DNA of 31,308 nt from Plantago elongata (taxonomy: Eukaryota > Streptophyta > Magnoliopsida > Lamiales > Plantaginaceae), in assembly GCA_036897095.1 (NCBI GenBank), contig JAYMSP010001518.1:1-31308 (forward strand), given 5' to 3'. The notes under the pieces are model-generated. The model did no database searches and had not been told where the DNA came from. It worked only from the letters and a program-made list of their open reading frames with translations. Each line of letters begins with the position of its first letter. Within the stretch, counting starts at the first letter, position 1. This document shows positions 23,401 through 31,308 of this stretch, piece by piece. A program made the translations under genes and the position numbers.

Positions 23401-26400
23401 ATGGGATGATGACACGAGACACATAAAACTAGGTACCTATCCTAAATGAACATTAAACAATTGAGGAACTCATTAGCTGAGAATAACGTAAATTCAATGC
23501 TAAAGGAACCTGATTGCTGCCTAGCAGGGAACTCATGCAAAACCGGCAAGGTATTAAGTTTATTCATACATGGAGTATGCTTCTTTCCTACATTTTCTTG
23601 TAGGAATATTTCCCTCTTAGTAAATGACTCATTGCAGCAAAAACAAGGAAGCTATGCCCTTTAAATGCATAATAAAAATTTAGAACTGATCGGCAGGAAG
23701 TTAAAACTTGATAGGTCAGAGATAGTGATGTACCTGGCGATTGGTGGTTTCCAAAAGCAACAAGGAAGATATTTCCAAGAACAATAAAGGCTGTGGCAGT
23801 AAGTACTCTGTCAAGACCCAAGAAAATTATTTGGCTGATGTCACTCGAGTAAATAAAGAACAGTAGATAGCAAAAAAAACTGGACTGTTATCTTATTGTG
23901 GATTTACGACACAAGTCAAGAGAATTAAGTTTGAGGAACATACTTGACAGAAACCGTTTTATGCAATACGACGTAGGCAAATACAATATTAGACACAAAT
24001 TGGACAGATCCCAGAGCTGCAAGAAGGGACTGCAGAAAATAGAGAACAGAAACACAAGGAGATTATTGAACCATGAAATCAAACTTAACCGTAACAATGT
24101 CCACAAGAGAAAAAATAAAAAAGTTCAGCATAGTAGATTACTATACTGCTCCCTCTGTCCGGTTTCAACGTCCCACGGGCCCGGACACAAATTTTAAGAT
24201 AAGAGTAAAAGAGGTAGGAGAAATGGTAATAAAAGTAGGACAGAGATTGAATAAAGTAGGAAATATATTGTTTAAAGTATGAGAAAGACAGAGTGAGTAA
24301 AGTAGGAGAAATATTAAATAAAGTATGAGAGAGAGTGGATAAAGTAGAGATATATTGAATAAATGAAAGAGAGTGAATAAAGTAGAGATATATTGAATAA
24401 ATGAGACAGATTTTCCACTGAAGGGATGAGAAGTGGAAATTGGGGCGTACCAAAATGGAATGCCTTTCCTACTGATAGAAAAGGATCCCAGATTTGAACC
24501 GATCTTACCTGGCGGGAAGTTGAATTCGAGACAGAGATAGTGTCAATCAGAGATTACCTAAATCTGTTAATTATAGTATCTTGGTTAGTGATTGATCTTA
24601 ATTGATCTCTGTCCTGGTTTCTCACCATCTATATAAAGTCCTCTAGCTCATATCAATGCATCATGAATCCATAGACATAACAGCATATCAGAGGAAATTA
24701 TACAAGTCTTCTTTGTCTATTTGACAGAGAGTATATACTAAGTAGGGGTTATAACATCCATTAGTACCCTGAAAATTAGCCATCTTCTAGGATTAGTGGG
24801 GGGTTATTTAAAAAATTACATATGAGTTCCCACAGTGACACAGAAATCCAAAAGTCAGCCAAAATTCCATGTCATCAGCAGAAAATGAGGTGGAAAATAT
24901 TTTCAGAATTTTTCATATTAAACTTTAATATAACATAAATTGAAAATCAACCCCCTTAAAATTATCAAATATGTCCCTTTTATTTCCAAAAATTACCAAA
25001 TGCCAACAATCACTCAGAACGTTATAATTTTCAAAAATATCCCCAACATTAAAATAAAAATAAGGTGATTTACATCTGACCACCTTTTTAGATACCATAT
25101 AAACGCTTAGGTCCCTAACGTTTCAAATTTTACGATGAAGGACAATCTTTGAACTGAAATAAATACATATTCACAATAAAGTCCAAAAGTCAAACCTGGT
25201 GAGAGAAAGAGTGAAAAAATAATATGTTTTCCCTATTATGCCCTTATTACATTTTCTTTTTCCTTTTCTATAATTACTAATTTTTCTTTTCTCTTTTCTT
25301 TAATCACTTCCTTTTGGTTTTCCTTTTGTTTAATAAACCGATTGTCCTTCACTGTATTTAGGTTAGTATGCATAACTTCACTGTATTAAAAAAATAGGGA
25401 AATTAATAAACTAGGGTTCCTCACATTAAAAATCTCCAATTTCAGTTCGATTCTTAATTCAGTGAAGTAGTTCTTCAATTTTGTACAATGTTTAGTAAGA
25501 ATTAGAGCATAATTGAACTTGAGTAGGAGTATTGTACCTGCTCTGCCCTGATAAAGCTTACAAAATTATTATTCTCCTTAATTGATTATTCAATTTACAA
25601 AAGATGTTTTATTAGATGGACAAATTGGTCATTTTGCACCAAGTCAACATTTTGGCTAAGAAATGGACCTCAACGTAATTTTGAAACGATAAGTACCCAA
25701 TCGTTTACGAGGCAACTAAAAAGGTTTTTGTGTGTAAAATGCCCTAAAAATAAATATAAAAATGTGCCAATTTAATAGTTCTTGCCTAGATAGCTCAATT
25801 ATAGATGTGGCTTTCGTCTTAAAAGCATAGCAAGTTTGAGGATTCCTATTATTGGCTATTTGTGGTAAAACAGAAGTACACCTCGAAGAGCTACTTTGGC
25901 AATGACGAAGAGGCTCTAGAGTATCTATTTAATGGGAAGAATCTTTGATAAATGACCTTGAAGAGCTAGGAAGTGGGACCTTAGATTCGTCTCAGGAAAG
26001 TCGGGAACTAAAGATAAGGCTTCTACAAGAATGTTATTCTTCAAGATTGTGTAAGTGAAGTAAAAGACCCCGTTTAGGGCCATATTGTAGCATTCTACTT
26101 CTCTAAGAAGTTGAAATTGAGAAAAACAAGATAGGGAAGTAAGAATTTGAGATTGGGATAGAGGGAATATTCTTTATTTGAATTCCATTGGACTTGTTAC
26201 AGCTCTCGTGGAGCTGTTAAGACAGATTTCCTGCTGGCATTGAGTGGCCGCCACAAGTGGAGGTGGTGGATAGAAGTGGATTAAATGAATAAGAAAAAAA
26301 TTGGGTGAATTTTGAAGAAAAAAAAAACATATATCAGAGGGGTTGACTAATAATTTTTCATTCAACTTGGCACCAATAACTTCGATGTAATTGGGTTGGT

Positions 26401-28734
26401 GAACCCAATAAACCATTTTCGAGCTTTGTAATTTTCAACTATTGGGGATTAATATGTATTTGCAAATTTATTAGAGATAATATATGTAGAAGTAGGCATG
26501 CATGTCCACTTCAAATAGTTAACAGAAGCTGTCTAATATCCTCATGATTCTCACCTGAGCAGCATATCCAAAGGAAACAAAATTAAGACAGTTTCCAAGA
26601 ATAAAAAACACAATACCTGCATGATACAAGACGGCCAAGTTATTTACCGAGTCAGCTACTGCATGTAACTAAATACTGATATAAAGAAATAGGATTCACT
26701 AAGTTAATGATACCGATTCTCCAAGTTTGGAAGTATATTATGGGCTTCATTAAAGCTTTTCCACTTGTTCCATCACTGCCCAGTATGGAGTATCTTTCTC
26801 TCTGCAATTTAGCAGTCATTAAAGTCTGGTTACAATGAGAAACTAGAAATACCAAGGAAAGTTACCACCAGTTTTTGTATTCTAGTTGGCTACCTTTAAT
26901 GAGCTCATGCACGTGATTTAGAAAATACACATGGCAAGAGAACACTGAGCTGTTTAAATAACTTAATTTCTTGGGCAAGAGAATTTAATACAGAATCAAT
27001 ATTATTTTAGAAGTACATCATTCACAAATAAACCACTAGAGGCAGAAACATTGATAATAATATGCCCTAGAAAGTCCCAAGATGTAGTATTTTAGGAAGA
27101 AGCTCCGAAGAACTAGGAAATCGTTAATCAATAGTAGCATAGATCATTATTTAGTTACTTCAATTAGTTTCTTTCCAAGTGTTATCCTATTACCTCCCTA
27201 CTGGATTCAAATTCCTAGTATAGATTCTTATGTAGCATATTAATTAGGCTAATGGGTGGTAATTTTGATCTTTCATTACCCAATCATTATCATCATATTA
27301 TCTTGGGAGTACCATATTAATCATTCAACTTTTCTCCCATTTTATGTTCTTGAGTTAATTTCGAAATAACTAATTGTTCTCCATCAAACATGTTACTCAA
27401 CAATTTAGTCAACTGAATGTCACACATGGAAAACTAAAAACACACCAAGAACTACGCCACACCCATCCCCATAGCCCAGGAGCACTTAACACATGGAATT
27501 AGAAATTTTAAAAAAAAACTTATGCACTGTATGTCCTTCACTGTACTGATGGAAATTGAATCAGAATATAGATTCAGGGCTGAATTCTTATAGTAGATCA
27601 AACAAGGTAGATACTCTAGTATATTCAAACAGCTAAACCACAAATGTCTAAGAGTTGGATACGTTCCCTAATGATTCTCGCAGCACTATTCTATATGATT
27701 TACCACTCCCTTTTGGTCATTAAAAGCTTTCTAAAGAGCTACTTTCTCTTAGTTTAAGAAGCAATAATTAAATATTAGTCTCTGACTTGCAGTATATTGA
27801 TAAAGCTGTAATTGTGTGATAAAGTAAGTGAGAGATTGAATAAAATGATGATAAAGTAGGAAAGTTAAATAATAAAGAATTAGCTAGTGGGATAAAAACT
27901 TTCCTTTTTTGGGTTAGAAAGTTTCTAACGAAACACCAAAAAAGGAAATTTAGGAAGTCTTTAATGAAACATAGGGAGGGATTACTATTTAGTTGAGGCC
28001 TGCAATTTTATTTATGCAAAAGAAGCATAAACTGAGATGAAACTGATCATGCACTACAATATTTATTTATTATTCATTGTTCATATATTTTTCATTGACA
28101 TAGACACAAAACTCGTACAACTGAATGAAACTCATCGGCATGAGAATGCTGAAAAGCTGAAGAAAATAACAGGCGTTAGAGCACTGAACCAGATACAGAA
28201 GAGAAACATATGAGATGTAACAAGATGACAAGATTCATTAATGCAGGAGCATCTGAAAAATAATTAAACTAAACAAGACATCAGACCAGAAAATGTTGGA
28301 TAAAAGCATTAGCTAACACATTTACATTCAGCAATAATCAAACTACCATCATAAGCCATCTATATATGCACGTGGACACGCAATATATTATGCTCAGGTC
28401 ACGGACCCATTGTTCAGAACCCACCCTGTACTTTACAAAGACATTCCCTTGTTGTCGAGCAAAAGGTGAAAAAAAGATTGAGAAACTTTTTGTTTTCCTT
28501 GTCTTGTTAGATAAAACCAGACTATGGGAGATCATAAGTGAGAGAATCTCTTTCAACAAAAGCAACAGAAGCAGTTAGTGATTTGCATGAAAGAGTATAA
28601 GAATGAAGGCATATTTGATAATGAGAGAGAGGCAAGTGTACCTCGTCATGACCCAGTTTGAGAAGGTTAGTTCCAAAGTTGATGGCAATACTACCAAAAA
28701 GGTTTATGAAAGCTCCAACAACCCACTCCCCCAT
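20457..28734 (-). CDS. NIPA8: probable magnesium transporter, NIPA8 type (13 coding exons)
   Basis: NIPA (DUF803) proteins are multi-pass membrane proteins thought to carry Mg2+, on plasma-membrane or endosomal membranes. Minus-strand exons: 28642-28734, 26714-26801, 26555-26616, 23944-24029, 23734-23807, 22395-22497, 22141-22269, 21958-22057, 21727-21846, 21128-21218, 20986-21049, 20757-20853 and 20457-20675. Every phase fits and the total is 441 residues, the length I recall for Arabidopsis NIPA8 (At3g26670). The start is MGEWVVGAFINLFGSIAINF. Later conserved stretches are IIYFQTWRIG, LGNCLNFVSFGYAAQ, SVQFVSNIVFAYVVL, FLVAFGNHQSPVYTPEQLAE, YQLHSWFTYSMLLLFFSTA, FQIVWTFFSICTGFVYFQEY and VFDALRTTMFILG. 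About eight or nine hydrophobic segments are visible. The hydrophilic tail has VMPMVSSKITGFRGNGL, a plant NIPA8 feature. The two largest introns contain MITE sequence. The gene looks intact. Confidence 0.95.
24146..24405. mobile_element. Stowaway-like terminus with internal minisatellite, NIPA8 intron
   Basis: After a TA, CTGCTCCCTCTGTCCGG matches a Stowaway left end. It is followed by a run of diverged AATAAAGTAGG and GATATATTGAATAAATGA units; two near-perfect 38-bp copies start at 24333 and 24371. No matching right terminus was found before 24560, so the element is truncated on the right or its end has decayed. Confidence 0.55.
24406..26148. other. NIPA8 intron interior (between 23944-24029 and 26555-26616 exons)
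   Basis: AT-rich DNA without coding features. A stretch near 25110-25200 and another near 25860-26060 look like old repeat fragments because they are less AT-rich than their surroundings, but I could not assign a family. Confidence 0.35.
26149..26169. mobile_element. isolated Stowaway-like right terminus
   Basis: GAGATTGGGATAGAGGGAATA closely resembles the right end of the element at 4925-5102, and the preceding AAGTAAGAATTTGA matches its subterminal sequence. No paired left terminus was found within several hundred bases, so the element is a remnant with an undefined left edge. Confidence 0.4.
27713..27982. mobile_element. Stowaway-like MITE, NIPA8 first coding intron
   Basis: The left end CCACTCCCTTTTGGTCATTA and the right end TAATGAAACATAGGGAGGGAT are imperfect inverted repeats, with TA at 27711-27712 and 27983-27984. 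The interior contains GATAAAGTAAGTGAGAGATTGAATAAA-like sequence, shared in style with the array at 24146-24405. About 270 bp, non-coding. Confidence 0.6.
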
Positions 28735-29190
28735 GGTTATTATAGAAGACAGCTAGCTAACACGTAGAGCTAGCGTGGATGAAGAATAAAAATAAGAGCA
28801 TCCATGGTTGTTAACTGAACCAAGACAGTAGACGAGTGTCTGTTACCTGCGTTTAAAAAACAAGAAAAGGAAAGGAAGGTATGATAAGTATGATATGCTG
28901 AAGGTAGTAGCAGGAAGAATTGAAGATGGATAATTTGGGTGGAATTTGGGGTGAATAATAAGAGAATAAAATGAGGAATTGATTTGATTTGATCTGATCT
29001 AAATAGGTAAACGAGAATGCATCGAATCGATGATAGGCAGGCAATGAAATTCCTAGATTGAATGCATATATGTAAAATGAAGAGTCGATGATGAAATCAA
29101 ACAGAAGAGAAGAGAGAAGAAGCAAGTAAGGTAAGAGGCAGCTGATTGATTGAAGAAGAATGGAGATAAGGAAGCAAGTAAGTACCGCGA
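28735..29190 (-). other. NIPA8 5'UTR with a probable leader intron
   Basis: On the minus strand CATCGCG|GTACTTACTTGC (donor near 29188) and TTTAAACGCAG|GTAACAGACAC (acceptor ending at 28847) would remove an intron of about 340 bp. This leaves a noncoding first exon upstream of about 29188 and a second exon that begins at 28846 and includes the start codon. The reading is from splice-site consensus only. Confidence 0.5.
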
Positions 29191-29670
29191 TGAAGATTGA
29201 AGTGCCGCCGATTCAGATTTCAGATAGATTTGATTGCTTCTGTTAATCGGATCCTGGCTTGGCTCATAAAATCGTCGGTTGTCGGTTGAAGAAGAAACTT
29301 CCTTCAATAGTCTTGTTCGCAAATCAGCTCTAATTGATTTCAAACTTGAAGAAGAAACTATCAACAATACTTAATTTTTACAAACAATAGAATAGATTCT
29401 TCTCTCTAACGATGAATGAATTTACGAAGACAAATGACTAAATCAAAATAGCATTTGACAGTTGGTTTTTTTCTTAATTATGTATGTATCCAATAAGTAG
29501 TCGTGTGCGAGACTAGTATACGTAAGTTAGATCACTAATCAAGCAACACAACACAGTTAATTAGATCAGGATTAGATTACACATTACATTACAGGAGGAG
29601 GGATGAGCTAAGATAAGAAAAAGTGTAGCAATTAATGCACCAAACCAATACGTGACATTTCATCCACAGT
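29191..29670. other. NIPA8 promoter and upstream spacer
   Basis: It contains the presumed noncoding first exon (to about 29350) and promoter of the minus-strand NIPA8 gene. No clear TATA box, repeat or reading frame of interest was seen. Confidence 0.4.
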
Positions 29671-29805
29671 AGTGAACACGCTACGGGCTAATCTATCTAT
29701 TCTATATACAAAGTTTTTAGAGCTTTTTTGTCACAACAGTGAACACGTATGGACTAATCTATCTATTCTATATGCAAAGTTTTTGGAGCTTTTTTAAGTT
29801 CAACA
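29671..29805. repeat. 67-bp tandem duplication abutting foldback MITE copy B
   Basis: AGTGAACACG, ACTAATCTATCTATTCTATAT and CAAAGTTTTTGGAGCTTTTTT-like sequence occur at 29671 and again at 29738. The end of each copy resembles the GGACTTTTCTACG-AACAG terminus of the foldback MITE, so the duplication appears to have copied part of the MITE end. Confidence 0.85.
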
Positions 29806-30233
29806 GGTAGTAAATAAAAAAATTAAATATCTATTTTGTTAAATTTTAAAATATTAAAGTAAAAATTGATAATTCTTAAAAAATATTATTTTAATTTTAA
29901 AAAATATTTTAAAAGTCAAATTTAATTTTTTTATTGATATTTGTATTTTTCTAATTTAAATATTCATAAGGCGACAGGGCGATCGCCTTATCGCCTTGGC
30001 GGCACCCCATCACCCTTCCGCCTTATAAATATTTAAATTAGAAAAATATAAATATTGATCAAAAAATTCAAATTTAACTTCTACAATATTTTTAAAACTA
30101 AAATAATAATTTTTTAAGAATTATCAATTTTTTACTTTAATATTTTAAAATTTAACGGAATAGATATGTTAATTTTTTTATTTGATATATGTTGTCAGAC
30201 AGGGCGAAAACCTTCCTAACCGTAGAAAAGTCC
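29785..30233. mobile_element. foldback MITE, copy B (longer member)
   Basis: Long AT-rich inverted arms start GGAGCTTTTTTAAGTTCAAC and AACAGGTAGTAAATAAA on the left and end CAGACAGGGCG, ACCGTAGAAAAGTCC on the right. They flank a GC-rich core, GGCGACAGGGCGATCGCC, then TTATCGCCTTGGCGGCA. The arms and the TATTCATAAGGCGACAGGGCG motif match copy A at 9158-9509. It is 449 bp and non-coding, with strong hairpin potential. Flanks AAAGTTTTT and AAATTTTTA are a weak possible 9-bp duplication. Confidence 0.75.
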
Positions 30234-30623
30234 AAATTTTTATAGAATTTCTATAATACATTTACCAATATTCAGTGTGAGAATTTATTTGATATATGTT
30301 TTGCTATTTTTCGTTGTTATACCTTTCCTTTACAAATTCTACAACAGTTTAAGCAATTAATTAAAATTCTATTTTTTTTTCATGTTTAGTCCTTTTACAG
30401 TATAAATAGATTGTCGAAGTTATATGTACGTTGCAAATTGCATATAAGGCATTATTTTCATTCATTACTTAAGGTCTAATACTTTATCAAAATATATGAA
30501 GTGTTAAAAGAAATAACCAGTCAAGTATATAATGCGGCCCGATTTGTAATGGCAGATCCGAATATTATGAATTTAATAATTAACTTAAGAAATTTAGTAA
30601 TGAAACCAACTTCTATCCATCCA

Positions 30624-30646
30624 TATATATGTGTGTGTGTGTGTGT
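30624..30646. repeat. TA/GT compound microsatellite
   Basis: ATATATAT followed by eight GT units immediately precedes the tRNA-like element. Confidence 0.9.
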
Positions 30647-30650
30647 CAAA

Positions 30651-30722
30651 GCGTTTGTAGCCGAGTGGCAAGCTGAAACATCTCATAATCATGAGGTCAC
30701 GGATTTGATTCTCCGAAATAGG
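30651..30722 (+). mobile_element. tRNA-derived sequence (SINE head or tRNA pseudogene)
   Basis: TAGCCGAGTGG at 30658-30668 fits an RNA polymerase III A box. GGATTTGATTCTCC at 30701-30714 resembles a B box (GGTTCGANTCC) with one or two changes. Between them TCTCATAATC looks like an elongator Met anticodon loop (CAT at 30684-30686). The acceptor ends do not pair and the anticodon stem is poor, so it is not a working tRNA. A tRNA-headed SINE is the more likely reading, but no poly-A tail or duplication was seen. Confidence 0.45.
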
Positions 30723-30806
30723 TGATTATATTCTCTAAATAGAGATTAATGGTGATTTTCCGAAATGGGTGATTATATTCTCTGAATAGAGATTGATGAT
30801 GATTTG
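30713..30806. repeat. 47-bp tandem repeat, two copies
   Basis: CCGAAATAGGTGATTATATT with its 27-bp continuation (30713-30759) is repeated at 30760-30806 with a few substitutions. The first copy overlaps the end of the B-box-like sequence, so the array grew from the 3' flank of the tRNA-derived element. Confidence 0.9.
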
Positions 30807-30872
30807 CATCTAGAATCAATTGATAAATTCGTCTTGTTCAACAATTGTAATTGTAATATTATATTTCATGTT

Positions 30873-31259
30873 AGACCAACGGGTTAGAAATTGTTAGTTA
30901 GTCAATTGTTACCTATATCTATATCAACTCAAGCTAGATGATGGGCATAACGAAGTTTTGGAAATCATTACAATGGTGTATAGGTTGGACTTATTCGGAA
31001 AGCACTGGTAGTCAGCTAGAGCTGATCAAGCCGAAGTCTAAAGGCAACATCACTATCTACGGTGAGTTAAGTATGAGTTCTTTTTTTAATCTTTGAGCGC
31101 TGTGACATTTTGGTGCATGATGCTTGAATTGAATATAGTATGAGTCCAATGCAAACAATTTATATATGGATTGATCCATATGCTTACAAACCTTGTGCTT
31201 CTTCAGGTGTTCCGTACAGTGAGCATTCTAGCTTCACAGAACTACAAGATTTCGTACAG
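30873..31259 (+). CDS. partial SNM1/DNA ligase 6-type beta-CASP nuclease domain (5'-truncated, continues past window)
   Basis: Three exon pieces join in phase. RPTG from 30873-30882 precedes a possible GG|GTTAGA donor. Piece 30984-31061 encodes WTYSESTGSQLELIKP and KSKGNITIY. Piece 31207-31259 encodes GVPYSEHSSFTELQDFVQ and is followed by a GT donor. VPYSEHSSFTEL is a hallmark of SNM1/Pso2 nucleases in interstrand cross-link repair. The IKPxSKGxITIYG wording is closer, from memory, to the N-terminal nuclease half of plant DNA ligase 6 than to SNM1. The catalytic HxHxDH metallo-beta-lactamase exons should lie upstream, but none is visible in the 1.7 kb back to NIPA8. It may be a 5'-truncated copy or captured fragment, or exons I failed to see. 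Confidence 0.7.
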
Positions 31260-31289
31260 GTCTGCTTCTTCTCAAACTTAATGGAAAGA

Positions 31290-31308
31290 TTTATATATAT
31301 ATATATAT
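31290..31308. repeat. (TA)n microsatellite at the window edge
   Basis: A TATATATA run of at least 17 bases lies in the intron after the last visible nuclease exon and continues past the window. Confidence 0.85.

Noticed and set aside
24085-24453. A 122-residue minus-strand reading frame rich in Ile, Ser, Tyr and Phe
   Set aside because: It is the translation of the MITE-associated AATAAAGTAGG minisatellite; the repeated SYF/YIST pattern follows from the DNA repeat.
29671-29805. Helitron 5' end (TCTATCTATTCTATA)
   Set aside because: The TC-start AT-rich string is Helitron-like, but no CTRR end with a preceding hairpin was found downstream in a suitable place, and the segment is explained by a tandem duplication.
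30651-30722. Functional tRNA-Met gene
   Set aside because: The anticodon-loop-like CAT and box motifs are present, but the acceptor ends do not pair, the anticodon stem is weak and the B box departs from consensus.

Overview
The window is nuclear DNA of a flowering plant, most probably a eudicot. It has AT-rich introns and intergenic DNA, GT-AG introns, plastid-targeting leaders, Stowaway-type MITEs and many microsatellites. Every protein recognised has a close plant family counterpart. There is no bacterial, organellar or viral gene content. All identifications come from reading motifs and remembered family sequences; no database was searched.

Layout: (1) 1-644, a diverged AT-rich tandem duplication and the promoter of the first gene. 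(2) 645-8143 (+), a 17-exon acetyl-CoA synthetase gene with an unusually long simple-sequence leader and one GC-AG intron that carries a Stowaway MITE. (3) 8868-11632 (-), a three-exon plastid monothiol glutaredoxin (GRXS14 type, CGFS), convergent with the synthetase; its long second intron holds a foldback MITE. (4) 11.7-14.2 kb, a divergent intergenic region with a telo-box, a long GTA microsatellite and a 29-bp tandem triplication. (5) 14205-15521 (+), eukaryotic release factor eRF1 with an uninterrupted coding region. (6) 15932-16450 (-), the decayed C-terminal half of an F-box protein. (7) 17057-18841 (-), a secreted GH5 cellulase-like protein with a C-terminal ricin-B-like domain, whose promoter is tandemly duplicated. 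(8) 20457-28734 (-), a 13-coding-exon NIPA8-type magnesium transporter, with MITE-derived sequence in its introns and a 5'UTR intron. (9) 29.3-31.3 kb, a repeat-rich stretch (67-bp duplication, second foldback MITE, tRNA-derived element with a 47-bp tandem repeat), followed by exons of an SNM1/DNA-ligase-6-type beta-CASP nuclease that run off the window without their upstream exons.

The genes are housekeeping or metabolic and do not form one pathway: acetate activation in plastids, iron-sulfur and redox work in plastids, translation termination, cell-wall or glycan hydrolysis, magnesium transport and DNA repair. What ties several of them together is chromosomal history. From memory, Arabidopsis chromosome 3 carries GH5 cellulase genes (At3g26130/26140), eRF1-3 (At3g26618), NIPA8 (At3g26670) and SNM1 (At3g26680) in the same order, so the right half of the window looks like an ancestral eudicot syntenic block. 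I found no convincing undescribed biological system. The most useful leads are the expanded synthetase leader, the GC-AG intron, the foldback MITE family with two copies here, and the headless SNM1/LIG6 exons.
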